64,000 bases of DNA from Sinomicrobium weinanense (GCF_018863395.1 NZ_JAHKRR010000004.1:124001-188000); one strand, 5' to 3'; positions 16,923 to 27,300 are shown, numbered from the stretch's first letter. Program-made: numbers and translations. The notes: generated from the letters alone by a model not told the origin.

Positions 16923-18143
16923 ATGAAGCGACGCCATTTTGTGAAAAAAGGGACTCTTATTTCCCTTTCTGCCTTATTGGGTACAGACATTGTATTCGGT
17001 ACTACCTTACCCGAAGGATATGAACTTCTGGGGCTGCAAGACCCTGACCCTTTTAAGATGTTTGAAAAGGACAGGGAAATGGAAGTACTGAACGATAAAC
17101 CCTGGAACATAGAATCGAAAGCGCACTTAATTGACGATGCTGTTACGCCTAATAAGTATATGTTTGTCCGTAACAATGGGATTATCCCGGAAAATATCGA
17201 TGAAGAGACGTGGTCGGTTAGTTTTGACGGGGAGTCCGTAGTGAACGCAAAAACCTATACGCTCCGGGAATTAAAATCAAAGTTCAGGCATTATACCTAC
17301 CAGTTAGTACTGGAATGCGGAGGAAACGGCCGTAATGAATTTGACCCTCCGGCCAAAGGAAATCAATGGAAGGTAGGCGCAGTATCGTGCGCAAGGTGGA
17401 CAGGCGTCCGTATGAAAGACATCCTTGAAGATGTAGGTGTTAAAGACAATGCCGTTTATATCGGCTATCATTCGGCAGACACCCATTTAAGCGGGGATCC
17501 GGACAAAGAACCCATTTCCCGCGGAATGCCCATACAAAAGGCTTACCAGGAAGAAACCCTGCTGGCCTTTAAAATGAACGGAGAAGATATTCCCCTGGTA
17601 CATGGTTTTCCGTTACGGCTGATAGCAGGGGGGTGGCCCGCTTCCGTTTCGGGAAAATGGATCCGGAGGATAAGTATCCGCGACAAGGTACACGACGGGG
17701 CAAAAATGACGGGGGATGCCTACCGGGTACCCTGCAGGCCTGTGGAGCCTGGAGCTAAAGTAAGGGAGGAAGATATGTGTATCATAGAATCCATGCCGGT
17801 GAAGTCATTGATCACTTACCCGAGATCGGGAGCCATCCTGGAACAGGGAAGGCCATTACAGATCCGGGGACATGCCTGGGCCGGGGAACTTGAGGTCGTT
17901 GACATGGAATATTCCATTGATTTCGGGGCCACATGGAAAAAGGCAAAGCTCCAAAAACCCGTCAATCGTTTGGCATGGCAACAGTTTTCTGCAAGTATTG
18001 ATTTTCCCAAAACCGGATATTACGAAGTGTGGGCAAAAGCTACGGATGCTCTCGGGCAGAGCCAGCCTATGGTCGTACCGGGGTGGAACCCAAAAGGATA
18101 CCTGAACAATGCCTGTCATCGCATCGCTGTAAAAATTGTCTGA
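16923..18143 (+). CDS. Sulfite oxidase family molybdoenzyme (SorA-like)
   Basis: This 406-residue protein starts with a twin-arginine signal (MKRRHFVKKG plus a hydrophobic stretch), so it is exported folded to the periplasm. The molybdopterin domain (about 60-270) contains LVLECGGNGRNEF with the molybdenum-ligand Cys132, and VSCARWTGVRMKDIL. The C-terminal part (about 290-406) is the dimerisation domain of sulfite oxidases, with MEYSIDFGATWKKA. It probably oxidises sulfite, or a related substrate, to sulfate and passes electrons to the monohaem cytochrome encoded 114 bases downstream, as in SorAB systems. Molybdenum-cofactor synthesis genes are not in the window. Confidence 0.9.
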   Translation: MKRRHFVKKGTLISLSALLGTDIVFGTTLPEGYELLGLQDPDPFKMFEKDREMEVLNDKPWNIESKAHLIDDAVTPNKYMFVRNNGIIPENIDEETWSVSFDGESVVNAKTYTLRELKSKFRHYTYQLVLECGGNGRNEFDPPAKGNQWKVGAVSCARWTGVRMKDILEDVGVKDNAVYIGYHSADTHLSGDPDKEPISRGMPIQKAYQEETLLAFKMNGEDIPLVHGFPLRLIAGGWPASVSGKWIRRISIRDKVHDGAKMTGDAYRVPCRPVEPGAKVREEDMCIIESMPVKSLITYPRSGAILEQGRPLQIRGHAWAGELEVVDMEYSIDFGATWKKAKLQKPVNRLAWQQFSASIDFPKTGYYEVWAKATDALGQSQPMVVPGWNPKGYLNNACHRIAVKIV

Positions 18144-18257
18144 TGAAATGCCTATTAACAAAATTTTCAAACCAATCGAAAAATGCTCTTCGGATATTCC
18201 ATCCCGACATTGGTCGGACAGGGGTACTGACCTATGAAAAATGAATAAAAAGAACAG

Positions 18258-18743
18258 ATGAATAAGCAGGATAAGTTCAGAGAAGAGGTAAAGAAGGTCA
18301 GAAGGCTCGTATGCATTGTGTTTGTCAGTATGATGAGTGTGGCCGGTGTTTTGGTTTATGTTATGATAGATCCGGAACTTTCCTTTTTCAGGGTATTCAT
18401 ACCCCGGGAAAAGGTTTATGAGACGAATGCTACTGTTCAGGAAGATGATTACGATAAGATAGAAAACGGTATTCATGTGCGTACCGGCCTTGTCGAGGCT
18501 GAGGGCCTTATGACGGTGGTTAATAACTGTACCAACTGCCATTCCGCCAAACTGATCACTCAAAACAGGATGACCAAAGAACGATGGGTTACAACCATTC
18601 GATGGATGCAGGAAACCCAAAACCTTTGGGATCTCGGGGCGAATGAAGACATCATAATAGATTACCTGGTTCAAAACTACCCGCCCCGGAAAAAGGGGCG
18701 TCGCCAGGGGCTTGGCAATATTAATTGGTATAAGCTCAAATAA
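18258..18743 (+). CDS. Membrane-anchored monohaem cytochrome c (SorB-like)
   Basis: The 161-residue protein has an uncleaved-looking N-terminal membrane segment (about 18-38) and a periplasmic domain with a single haem c site, CTNCH at 91-95. Met105 or Met118 could be the distal ligand. The family resemblance and position directly after the sulfite oxidase indicate the electron acceptor subunit, passing electrons towards the respiratory chain. The N-terminal anchor differs from the soluble SorB of proteobacteria. The gene is the last on the plus strand before the convergent 18.8-24.5 kb cluster. Confidence 0.88.
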   Translation: MNKQDKFREEVKKVRRLVCIVFVSMMSVAGVLVYVMIDPELSFFRVFIPREKVYETNATVQEDDYDKIENGIHVRTGLVEAEGLMTVVNNCTNCHSAKLITQNRMTKERWVTTIRWMQETQNLWDLGANEDIIIDYLVQNYPPRKKGRRQGLGNINWYKLK

Positions 18744-18787
18744 GAGGAAGCCCGGCGATAGGATGAGATACTGAGACCGTTTCTTAT

Positions 18788-19105
18788 TTATAATTCCGGC
18801 CAGGTCAAATGGTTGTGAAGCCGGGTGCCGTTTTTTATTTCAATAATATCATTACCCATACCCATAAGCCGGAACACATAGGTTTGTTTGCCCAATGTTT
18901 TATCTTTATGACGGAAACAAGCAAAATCTCCACGGTTAAAATTCACCAGGTTGGAGACTGCGATTATCGAATTTACTCTTAGATTGGGTTCGTTTCCCGT
19001 TGTGGGGATCGTATAAATTCTTAAAATACCTGTTTGCCCGATGAAGTAACCGGTTAAAAAAACGATTCCCGCAAATAGTAGTATGATGAGTATTACTTTT
19101 TTCAA
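18788..19105 (-). CDS. Signal peptidase I-like (S26) protein lacking the catalytic dyad
   Basis: The 105-residue protein has one N-terminal membrane helix (about 3-24) followed by IPTTGNEPNLRVNSII, which aligns with the signal peptidase motif of the type PTGSMEPT but has Gly in place of the nucleophile Ser. The strand usually holding the general-base Lys reads YVFRLMGMGNDIIEIKNG, with Phe in its place. The protein then stops, well short of normal S26 enzymes. It is probably a degenerate or non-catalytic relative. It lies 90 bases after the aldo/keto reductase and may be the last gene of the NRPS-oxoamine synthase transcript. The family call is moderately secure, the lack of activity less so. 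Confidence 0.6.
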   Translation of the reverse strand: MKKVILIILLFAGIVFLTGYFIGQTGILRIYTIPTTGNEPNLRVNSIIAVSNLVNFNRGDFACFRHKDKTLGKQTYVFRLMGMGNDIIEIKNGTRLHNHLTWPEL

Positions 19106-19195
19106 ACTAGGCTGTTCATTTGTAGTTTATTGGCTCTGGATCCGAATAATACCGTCGTCTGTGGATCGGTCAGTTTTTACCAGAAACAAAGGGGT

Positions 19196-20215
19196 CTATT
19201 TTAAAACCGTTTCGATCTCTTCCAGTTCGGCAGCTGTAAAATCCAGGTTGTCCAGTGCCGCAACATTGTCTCTCAATTGTGTTGCTTTGCTTACACCGAT
19301 CAACACGCTGGTTACACGCTTATCTTTCAATAACCAGGCAATGGCCATCTGTGCCAGGGACTGGTCCCGGCGTTGCGCCATGGCATTCAGTTTTGTCACC
19401 CTGGCTATGACCTCATCTGTAATCTGGCCGGCCTGTAAATACCTGCCGTCTTTTTTTGCCCGGGAATCTTCCGGAATACCCTTTAGATATTTATCCGTTA
19501 AAATCCCCTGCCCCAAAGGAGAAAAAACAATAGACCCTACACCTGCTGTTTCCAGGGTATCTAACAGCCCGTCCTTTTCCACCCACCGGTCGAGCATATT
19601 GTACCTTGGCTGATGGATCAGGAAAGGGGTACCCAGCTCCTTCAGTATCGCGGCGGCCCTGGCCGTATCTTCCGCATTGTATTGGGAAACCCCTACATAC
19701 AGTGCTTTCCCCTGGCGCACCAGTTGGTCCAAAGCACCCATGGTTTCTTCCAGGGGCGTTTCGGGATCGGGACGGTGGTGGTAGAAAATATCCACATAAT
19801 CCAGTCCCATTCGCTTTAAACTCTGGTCACAGCTTGCTATGAGGTATTTCCTGGAACCGAAATTGCCATAAGGCCCCGGCCACATATCCCAGCCTGCTTT
19901 ACTGGAGATTAAAAGTTCATCCCTGTAAGGCGCAAAATCCTTTTTAAAAATGCGCCCGAAGTTCGTTTCGGCAGCGCCATAGGGCGGGCCATAATTGTTG
20001 GCCAGGTCGAAATGGCAAATCCCCAGGTCGAAAGCTGTTCTTAAAATGGTCCGGGCTTTCGTAAGATCGTTGACATCGCCGAAGTTATGCCATAGCCCCA
20101 GGGAAAGCAACGGCAACCGAATACCACTTTGCCCGCATCGGCGGTATTGCATCGTATCGTAACGTTTTTCACTGGCAGTATAAAGAGGTAAAGATTGGGT
20201 GTCGTTTATATGCAT
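19196..20215 (-). CDS. Aldo/keto reductase, YghZ-like
   Basis: The 339-residue NADPH-dependent reductase has the AKR catalytic set: Asp and Tyr in HFDLANNYGPPYG, Lys in LLISSKAGWD and His in IFYHHRPDPETPL. The start MHINDTQSLPLY at 20215 is preferred to the in-frame ATG six codons upstream. The closest named relatives are YghZ-type enzymes, which reduce L-glyceraldehyde 3-phosphate and other small carbonyls and are usually stand-alone. Here it follows the NRPS-oxoamine synthase and the EthD-like lipoprotein on the same strand with a 75-base gap. It could reduce the predicted aminoketone to an amino alcohol; that link is inference. Confidence 0.88.
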   Translation of the reverse strand: MHINDTQSLPLYTASEKRYDTMQYRRCGQSGIRLPLLSLGLWHNFGDVNDLTKARTILRTAFDLGICHFDLANNYGPPYGAAETNFGRIFKKDFAPYRDELLISSKAGWDMWPGPYGNFGSRKYLIASCDQSLKRMGLDYVDIFYHHRPDPETPLEETMGALDQLVRQGKALYVGVSQYNAEDTARAAAILKELGTPFLIHQPRYNMLDRWVEKDGLLDTLETAGVGSIVFSPLGQGILTDKYLKGIPEDSRAKKDGRYLQAGQITDEVIARVTKLNAMAQRRDQSLAQMAIAWLLKDKRVTSVLIGVSKATQLRDNVAALDNLDFTAAELEEIETVLK

Positions 20216-20290
20216 CGTGTATATTTTTATCAAAAATTAATGTTTTTTCATTAGACAGGATTTTCAAACATATGCTTTTCAGGAGGGCTC

Positions 20291-20725
20291 TTATTTTATA
20301 TGATTGGACTTCCATTGTTTGATTTCGCTTATTTGTATTATCGGCTGAATATTTGTGTATTTCGGTATATCGTTGCGAACGGTATCAATATTTTGGGCAA
20401 TCACTCTATTGTATTCATCAACATCGTTGATGTAAAAATAACCCATAGCTACAAAACTCACTTTATCACTATCTGTCCTGCCTGCTATCCCCTTGTCAAT
20501 TTCATAAAACTTTAAATTATCACCTAAAAGTCCGGCCATCATAGGCATATGCTTCTTTTCGTAATAATTCATGTCAAATGTTTTGTTCTCTCCGTTTGGA
20601 TATAGAATGGCTACTTTATATGTTCCGATTTCCGGGTTGGCCGAATGTTTGACTTCATTCGTTCCACAGCCTATTAAAACCGTAAAAGATAAGATGAGCA
20701 GGAGGAATTTAATTTTTGTTTTCAT
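20291..20725 (-). CDS. EthD-like lipoprotein
   Basis: This 144-residue protein has a lipoprotein signal (MKTKIKFLLLILSF, lipobox LIGC) and one EthD-type domain of the dimeric alpha/beta barrel superfamily: YKVAILYPNGENKTFDMNYY, then KKHMPMMAGLLGDNLKFYEI. EthD-like proteins are known from ether-degradation operons but have no settled catalytic role. A lipid-anchored form is unusual in combination with an NRPS. It lies 86 bases after the NRPS-oxoamine synthase and before the reductase, so it might bind or modify the product outside the cytoplasm; this is speculative. Confidence 0.8.
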   Translation of the reverse strand: MKTKIKFLLLILSFTVLIGCGTNEVKHSANPEIGTYKVAILYPNGENKTFDMNYYEKKHMPMMAGLLGDNLKFYEIDKGIAGRTDSDKVSFVAMGYFYINDVDEYNRVIAQNIDTVRNDIPKYTNIQPIIQISEIKQWKSNHIK

Positions 20726-20811
20726 AATGAATCTGGTTTTGATTGTTGGTGTATGAATATATATAATTAACGAGAGTTATAAAAAAAGTGGCTGCTCATT
20801 ACTTCATCCGG

Positions 20812-23800
20812 TTAAGAGCATTTTTCCACAACAGCTTGTTGTTTTTCAACGATTCGGGCAATGAGCCAGATAAATGGCTCTACCTGACCGTTTAACACGC
20901 AAGTACCCTTGCTGATGCAATGAAGCAACTCCTGAACGTTTGATGTAAGCAAAGCAGAGGCCGCCCGGTTATTTTTAAGAAACAGGGTACACATGGGAAG
21001 ATCAGGTATCTCTTCTGTACCTGGTGTAACATCCCGTTCATTGATTACTATGGTCATCGGCTTTTCACGATCGGGAATACGGATGGCGACGACAAGGTTC
21101 GGAGTCTGGTGAGGGGCTTTTTCAGCTATCGGTCCTTTCAGGTAATCAGTGAAGTCATTCATCCACTTCTCCATGTTAGACTGCATAATAGCCAGCTCTC
21201 TTGAGTCATCGGTTTGAGAACCTGCTAAATGCTCACCCCCATCGACTTCACGTTCTGCTGCGATAAGAGCATCGAGCGTCCTGTCGACATCTTCCTGCGT
21301 ATGAGCAGATGAGCATATAAGCCTGAGACGACCTCTTCCGCTTTCCACAATAGGATAGGTAACCGCTGATGTTTGAACACCGCGTTTGTACATGCCCTGC
21401 ACTATGGCATATAACTTATCCTTATCACTAAAATGCGGCGTAATGATAGGACCGTCCCCCGTACCCAGGTCATAACCTGCTTCGATGAATCGCCGGCGCA
21501 TGTATCGGGTTGTATCCCAAAGTCGCTCCCGCAGCTTGTCGTCTGAACGTAACCGGCGCAAAGCGGTAAGTGCTGCAGCCATATCTGCAGGACTAACGGA
21601 AGCCTGAAAAATATAGGCTCTTGAAGATGATTTCAAAAGATCTATATGCTCCTCCCGGGCAGCAACCACACCTCCAAGACTACCAAGCGCTTTACTGAGT
21701 GTGGTCATTAAGAAATCGACCTCTTCAGTGATACCCTGAGCAGCGCAAATACCTGCTCCACGTTCCCCGTAAAAACCGAATGAATGGGCCTCGTCTACCA
21801 GCACAAGCGCATCATATGCTTTTGCGGTGCGCACAATTTCCGCCACCGGTGCGGCGCCCTCCCCCATACTGTAAACACCTTCAAGAACGACCAGTACAGT
21901 ACGGTAAGGGGATACTTCCGACTCAAGAACTGCTTCCAGGTCGGAAGAGCTGTTGTGTTGAAATGTTCTGATCCTAGCCCCGCACAGACGGGCACCGTCA
22001 ACGATGGATGCGTGGCAGAGCTGGTCAATAACGACTACATCATTTTTACCCAGAAGTCCCGCCACAGCGCCAACATTGGCAGTATAGCCCGTAGGGAATA
22101 GGCAGGCGCCGGGCTTTCCTACCAGCTCGGCAAACTCTTTTTCGAACTGTAAATGGAGATCTGTCATCCCGGAAGCAGCTGCGGATGTCCCCATTCCGCT
22201 CCCGAATTGTTGCAGGGCTTTAGAGGCTTCTTCGATCACTTCTTTATCCCGGTTCAAACCAAGGTACAGGTTGGTCGTCCATATAATGGCTTCCTGTTCT
22301 TCATCATGGTACGCATCGGTTACAGTACCTTTGGTAGCGCTTCCTGTACGGAGTACCTTACTGTACGGATTTCTATCGAGGCTGTTCACCATACGCAGCA
22401 CTTCCTGAACAAGTTTACTCTTGTCATCAGCGGACCAGGAAGATGCTTTTGCAGCCTGAAACGTGGGGTGGCTGGACCGGATACGTTCCTGAAAAGTCCT
22501 AAGCGTGTCCGAGGCTACTGTACATGTATGCCCCCCTGGTGCATTACCTGTGCCACTGTCCGTCAGTTCCAGAATATGATGGGTAAGGGCTATAGGGCTG
22601 GAATACTCCATGGCAACGGTTCCGGAAAGCCTTAGCCCAAATATTTTTGAAAGCCGGACACTTAATTCCAGGCTGGACAGTGAGTCAAGCCCCAGGCTAT
22701 CGAATGAATCGTCCGGCAGTATTTGTATGGAATCATTAAGATTCAGAAGAGCGAAAACCTCTTTCTGAATTACCGACAGTATGGCTGCCGGCCGGCCGGT
22801 GCCGTGACCTTCCAGGTTTTGTGCCTGTCCGTTCGTATGGAGTTCGGGCCCGGGGTTTACATCAGTCGCCTGTTGCTCCTGTTCGGACTGACCGGGCCCT
22901 TTCAGGTACTTTAGCTTATTACGGTCGAGCTTTCCGTTGGGTAAAAGAGGCAGTTCCTTAAGGGGAATTACGACTTGAGGAACCATATACTTTGGCAATC
23001 TTTGCGCTAAATATGCCTTTGCGTTCTCACCTGTTACAGATTCATGCGGACTCACTACATATGCTACAAGCATTTTCTGTCCTATACCACCATCTACGGC
23101 TGCTGCCGCTGCGGTGGTTATCCCTGGCATGGATTCCAGTGCAGCTTCAATCTCTTCTAATTCGATCCGGAAGCCCCTGACCTTGACCTGTTGGTCTACG
23201 CGTCCTAAAAATTCGATTTCTCCGTTTTCATTCCTTCGGCAAAGATCACCTGTTCTGTACAGCCGCACCTCAGGGATCGCGCTGGTAGGTTTCATCTTTA
23301 TAAATCGCTCTGTGGTACGCACTTCGTCATACAAGTACCCACGCGCGAGCTTATTTCCCGCCAAAAACAGTTCGCCCTCAATACCATCGGAAACCGGGTT
23401 CATATCATCGTCAAGTATATAGGAACGGGAGTTTGCCACAGATTTTCCGATAGTAATGTTTTGCGTGTCGTTAAAGATCTCGACCGCCGTCGAGAAGACA
23501 GTATCTTCGGTAGGGCCATATGCGTTGACCACCCGGGTCCCTGTTTCCAGAGCAAAAAGTTTTTCTACCAGCGGTTGCTTAAGCGCTTCACTACCAAAAA
23601 CGATACAGCGGATGCCATGAGGTACCCATCCCGAAGACAGTAATGCCTGTATCGCAGATGGAACTACAACGCAACTCTTTACAAGATTCGCTGAAGATAA
23701 GGTTGGTAAGTCGAGCATGTTTTTTGCCAGGATTACTGTTCCTCCCAGTGATAAAGTTCCCAGGATTTCCATGACTGAGGGGTCAAAACAGACCGAGGTC

Positions 23801-24465
23801 GCGGCCAACATTCCCTCCAGGTCTTTATCATCCAGTAAATGGCTCATAGCCTGAGTCATCGCAACCACATTTCGATGCTCGATAGCGACCCCTTTTGGTA
23901 GTCCTGTGGAGCCGGAGGTATAGATAACATAAGCGAGATCGTTCGCAGACGGCCCGGCTAATTTGTCTGCTGTTTGTTGCTTCACCTTATTAAGCCATAT
24001 CAGCTCGCGTACTCCTTTACAAAGTTCCGCACAGTTCTCATCGTCCACAATGGCAGCTATCGCCCTGGAATGCTCCAGCATGTAGCGTACCCGTTCCTGT
24101 GGATAAGCGGGATCGAGTGGTACATAGGCACAGCCTGCCCGTAATACACCCAGCAAAGTCGCAACCAGTTCCCAGCTGCGGCTCATACACACGCCGACCA
24201 GGGATCCCTGTGGGACGCCACGGGTCACAAGCTCTCCCGCGACTGCATTCGCCCGGTCCATCAGATGCCTGAAGTTTATCGTAATCTTTCCATCAATAAT
24301 CGCCGCCCGCTCCGGATGCACCTGCGCTTTCTGTGCGATCAGCCCGCAGATTGTTTCCGTTGGGGTATAGTGCTGTTGTTCGCTTGGCAATCCTTCCGTC
24401 CGCATTTGCGTTTGTGTATTTTGTCGATCGCTGCTGCCGGTATTTTCATTACATTTTTTTTCCAT
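20812..24465 (-). CDS. NRPS adenylation-carrier-oxoamine synthase fusion with SCP2-like tail
   Basis: Four parts are visible in 1217 residues. (1) Adenylation domain, about 35-520: [32 protein letters not shown] and [11 protein letters not shown]. The Asp in FDPSV corresponds to the residue that holds the alpha-amine of amino-acid substrates. (2) Carrier domain, about 560-630, with the phosphopantetheine Ser in [11 protein letters not shown]. (3) Alpha-oxoamine synthase (PLP, BioF/KBL-like), about 690-1075, with [13 protein letters not shown] and the PLP Lys in [11 protein letters not shown] near 923. (4) A C-terminal region, about 1090-1217, resembling a sterol-carrier-protein-2 fold. There is no condensation or thioesterase domain, so release would occur by decarboxylative condensation of the carrier-bound acyl group with a second amino acid, giving an alpha-aminoketone. 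The product is unknown and no phosphopantetheinyl transferase lies in the window. Confidence 0.92.
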   Translation of the reverse strand: MEKKCNENTGSSDRQNTQTQMRTEGLPSEQQHYTPTETICGLIAQKAQVHPERAAIIDGKITINFRHLMDRANAVAGELVTRGVPQGSLVGVCMSRSWELVATLLGVLRAGCAYVPLDPAYPQERVRYMLEHSRAIAAIVDDENCAELCKGVRELIWLNKVKQQTADKLAGPSANDLAYVIYTSGSTGLPKGVAIEHRNVVAMTQAMSHLLDDKDLEGMLAATSVCFDPSVMEILGTLSLGGTVILAKNMLDLPTLSSANLVKSCVVVPSAIQALLSSGWVPHGIRCIVFGSEALKQPLVEKLFALETGTRVVNAYGPTEDTVFSTAVEIFNDTQNITIGKSVANSRSYILDDDMNPVSDGIEGELFLAGNKLARGYLYDEVRTTERFIKMKPTSAIPEVRLYRTGDLCRRNENGEIEFLGRVDQQVKVRGFRIELEEIEAALESMPGITTAAAAAVDGGIGQKMLVAYVVSPHESVTGENAKAYLAQRLPKYMVPQVVIPLKELPLLPNGKLDRNKLKYLKGPGQSEQEQQATDVNPGPELHTNGQAQNLEGHGTGRPAAILSVIQKEVFALLNLNDSIQILPDDSFDSLGLDSLSSLELSVRLSKIFGLRLSGTVAMEYSSPIALTHHILELTDSGTGNAPGGHTCTVASDTLRTFQERIRSSHPTFQAAKASSWSADDKSKLVQEVLRMVNSLDRNPYSKVLRTGSATKGTVTDAYHDEEQEAIIWTTNLYLGLNRDKEVIEEASKALQQFGSGMGTSAAASGMTDLHLQFEKEFAELVGKPGACLFPTGYTANVGAVAGLLGKNDVVVIDQLCHASIVDGARLCGARIRTFQHNSSSDLEAVLESEVSPYRTVLVVLEGVYSMGEGAAPVAEIVRTAKAYDALVLVDEAHSFGFYGERGAGICAAQGITEEVDFLMTTLSKALGSLGGVVAAREEHIDLLKSSSRAYIFQASVSPADMAAALTALRRLRSDDKLRERLWDTTRYMRRRFIEAGYDLGTGDGPIITPHFSDKDKLYAIVQGMYKRGVQTSAVTYPIVESGRGRLRLICSSAHTQEDVDRTLDALIAAEREVDGGEHLAGSQTDDSRELAIMQSNMEKWMNDFTDYLKGPIAEKAPHQTPNLVVAIRIPDREKPMTIVINERDVTPGTEEIPDLPMCTLFLKNNRAASALLTSNVQELLHCISKGTCVLNGQVEPFIWLIARIVEKQQAVVEKCS

Positions 24466-24668
24466 CAGTAGGTATAAGTCTTTAAAAAACGGGGTTAACT
24501 TACTTTATATATTTTTCCTTTTGTGTCGTAAATGCAAGGTAGTTAATTTTTTCTACCCTGTGCTAAAAGGTTGTTCTGGGCTCGTTTATATTTTCCGGTA
24601 CAAACTTTTCCACCAGGCTGATGAGGTATTTTCAATCAGCAAGTATTCAAAAAATTATCGGTGGGATG

Positions 24669-24705
24669 AAAAAAACAAAACCCCACTTGTAAAGGTGAGG
24701 TTTTG
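24669..24705 (-). terminator. Terminator of the TonB-dependent receptor gene
   Basis: CAAAACCCCAC (24676-24686) pairs with GTGAGGTTTTG (24695-24705), with one mismatch, around an eight-base loop; on the minus strand it is followed by seven T. The rest of the gap to 24466 shows no clear signal. Confidence 0.75.
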
Positions 24706-24729
24706 TATTGTTGTTTATAGACGGGATAT

Positions 24730-27300
24730 CTAGAAATTATACCGTACTGATAAATTCCAGGTTCTGCCAAATCCGAAATATGCCTGATTACTTACAGCAA
24801 TGCCTTCATAAGTCTCTTCGCCCGGTTCGGCAAAGTTTGCTGTTCTTAACTCGGAGAGATACATTTTATGGAGAACGTTATTTATATTGAGCCTAAAATT
24901 CAGTGATTGATTTTTTTGCGTGCCCAAGGGCAGGCTATAAGAAACACCTGCATCCATGATACCAAAGTCCGGAAGTTCCACATTCTCTTTCACTGCACCG
25001 GCGTTAGCATAGAGTTTGTCATAATATCGGTAATCAGCATCTACTGATAATCCTTCTATAATATCATAAACAAATCCGAGGCCGGCAGTTAATTGAGCTG
25101 CATTACCAACTTTACCACCGTCTACGTCTTCTACTTCAAAACTTAATTCATTCCGGTCTTCATCCCTGACCGTAGTTCTGGAATCACCTACGTATTCCCA
25201 ATCACCTATGGAAAGGTATCCTTTAAGTCTGAGCTGGTCTGTGGGATAAGCCATAAAATCCAATTCTATACCCTGGTGGCGTTGTTCAACGCCTTCATTG
25301 GTTGTGTAGATCAGCCGATCGGTTTCTTCATCAGTATAGGAGGATGTAGTAACTCGGTCTTTCCAGGTAGTCCTGTAAAGGTTAAGATTGGCTGAGAATC
25401 CGTTGGTCTTAAAGGAATATCCTGCTTCTAAGCCGAATATCTTTTCGTTCTCGGTTAACGGATTCACTTCATTTCTAAAATTCAGGTATATATTATCATG
25501 GTAAGGTTGACGGGAATAATACCCCGCATTTACATAAACTGAATTTTGGTCATTGATATTAAAGCTACCACCACCTTTGACGTTAAAACCAAAATTGGTT
25601 ACTTTATTGGCTTTTTCATTTTCCTCGGTGTATTGATACCTGTCCCATCGAACGTGTGACTGATCTGAGACAGAACCCTGAACGAATACGGAAAATTGCT
25701 CCGTAGCGTACTCCAATTGGGTGAAGAAACCACCGTAGTTTATTCTTTCGTCATAATCCCAGGCATATCTTTCTTTTTCATCAGCATAATCAAAAAGAGC
25801 TTTCCAGGGATTATTGGGGTACGTAGCGTATATTTTATTGTCAGGATATCTTACATTATCAGTATCGAGATAGTAATCGGCACCTAGTAAATTGTAAATC
25901 TGCCTGAAGTGATTTCCTTTATACGTCCTGAGGTCAAAACCGGCATTCCAGTTCAGGTTTTCTGTGATCTTATAATTGAAGTTGGTCACGAGCCCATACC
26001 AGGCATGATTGTTTACAGAATTTCTCAAGGCATATGTAGATGAACCGTCTGCACTGTTAATGTTGTTTTGATAAATTGCATCCCAGTCAATCATTCCGTC
26101 TTCTGTTCTTTCCCTGCTTCCCACAGAGCCTCTGGAACCTCCACGTCCCCAGGAAGCATATAATACTGTAGACAACTGTTTGGACTCGTCGATATTCCAG
26201 TCCCAGTTGAGGTTAGCCACGGGTTTGTGGTAATAATTCCCTACTTCGGACTTATATTCTCCGTTAAAATAACCATAGTTGTTGTTGTATTTTTTTCCGT
26301 GTTCCAGGTAAGAAGAGATCGGCTTTGCAAAATTTTGATCATGCCACTGCGGAGCACCGGTAATCAGGAAATTGAAATTGTGATTTTCGTTGAGTTTGTA
26401 TCCGAGTGAAATAAAGTAATTTTGTCCTGCTCCATAGGTGCCGTCCATATATGTTTTCCCCTGCCAGTGGCTCAACATTACACTAGCTCCGAATCCTTTT
26501 TCTCCTATTCCGGTATTGTAGGCTACTGTTCCTTTGTAATAGCTGTCATTTGCCATTGCGCCGGAAACAAAACCTCCCTGCTTCTGTTCGGTGGCTTTGG
26601 TGATAAAGTTTACAGTACCTCCCACCGAAGAGATAGCCAGTTTGGAAGAACCCAAACCTCTCTGGATCTGGATACCATTGGCGATATCAGCCATACCGGA
26701 CCAATTGGACCAATACATATTACCATCTTCCATGCCATTGATAGGCTGACCATTCAGAAGGAAAGCAGTATTGTCCTGTTCAAAACCACGTACGGAGATT
26801 TGTGTATCTCCGAAACCACTGGACTGGCTTCTTACGTATACAGAAGGAGTGTTTACCATGGTCATGGTGATATCCTGGGTTCCTACTTTCTGCTGAATTT
26901 CCTTGGCAGGAATAGTGGAAACGGCTATTGGTGTTTGTCTGTCGCGGGCCAGGTCAATAATCCCTGTCCCTATAACAACAACCCCCTCCAACTCCTCAGC
27001 ATCGGCCTGAAGGGTGATGTTCCCGATATCCCCGGCAGAAGAAAACCGGACTTCTTTCTTCACAAACCCGATATAAGAAATAACAAGCGTACCGCTGTTT
27101 TCCGGTACTTCAATCTGAAATTTTCCGTCAAAATCTGTGGATACCCCTGTGGTAGTACCTTTGACCACTACATTGGCTCCCGGTAGCGGTTGGTTCATTT
27201 CAGCATCTATTACGGTTCCCGTAACAGTACCCTGTGCAAAAGCGGCGGTTGCCATGAGGGCAAAGACCACCGTTAAAAACCCATTGTAAATTGTCTTCAT
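24730..27300 (-). CDS. TonB-dependent outer-membrane receptor
   Basis: The 856-residue receptor has a signal peptide ending ATAAFAQG, then an N-terminal carboxypeptidase-regulatory-like beta-sandwich (GTVIDAEMNQPLPGANVVV to about residue 105), a plug domain (TPSVYVRSQSSGFGDTQISVRG, GGTVNFI) and a 22-strand-type barrel ending in WNLSVRYNF. No SusD partner, siderophore gene or peptidase is next to it, so the ligand is unknown. Codon use looks more AT-rich than in the NRPS gene that follows it on the same strand, which suggests separate histories. A strong terminator separates the two. Confidence 0.92.
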   Translation of the reverse strand: MKTIYNGFLTVVFALMATAAFAQGTVTGTVIDAEMNQPLPGANVVVKGTTTGVSTDFDGKFQIEVPENSGTLVISYIGFVKKEVRFSSAGDIGNITLQADAEELEGVVVIGTGIIDLARDRQTPIAVSTIPAKEIQQKVGTQDITMTMVNTPSVYVRSQSSGFGDTQISVRGFEQDNTAFLLNGQPINGMEDGNMYWSNWSGMADIANGIQIQRGLGSSKLAISSVGGTVNFITKATEQKQGGFVSGAMANDSYYKGTVAYNTGIGEKGFGASVMLSHWQGKTYMDGTYGAGQNYFISLGYKLNENHNFNFLITGAPQWHDQNFAKPISSYLEHGKKYNNNYGYFNGEYKSEVGNYYHKPVANLNWDWNIDESKQLSTVLYASWGRGGSRGSVGSRERTEDGMIDWDAIYQNNINSADGSSTYALRNSVNNHAWYGLVTNFNYKITENLNWNAGFDLRTYKGNHFRQIYNLLGADYYLDTDNVRYPDNKIYATYPNNPWKALFDYADEKERYAWDYDERINYGGFFTQLEYATEQFSVFVQGSVSDQSHVRWDRYQYTEENEKANKVTNFGFNVKGGGSFNINDQNSVYVNAGYYSRQPYHDNIYLNFRNEVNPLTENEKIFGLEAGYSFKTNGFSANLNLYRTTWKDRVTTSSYTDEETDRLIYTTNEGVEQRHQGIELDFMAYPTDQLRLKGYLSIGDWEYVGDSRTTVRDEDRNELSFEVEDVDGGKVGNAAQLTAGLGFVYDIIEGLSVDADYRYYDKLYANAGAVKENVELPDFGIMDAGVSYSLPLGTQKNQSLNFRLNINNVLHKMYLSELRTANFAEPGEETYEGIAVSNQAYFGFGRTWNLSVRYNF

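Noticed and set aside
16775-17176. 133-codon minus-strand frame overlapping the start of the sulfite oxidase gene
   Set aside because: It is antisense to the sulfite oxidase N-terminus and crosses the MITE-like element; no protein features.
20812-24465. Simple call as glycine C-acetyltransferase or BioF because of the C-terminal half
   Set aside because: A full adenylation domain and carrier domain precede the PLP domain in the same open frame, so a primary-metabolism role alone does not fit.
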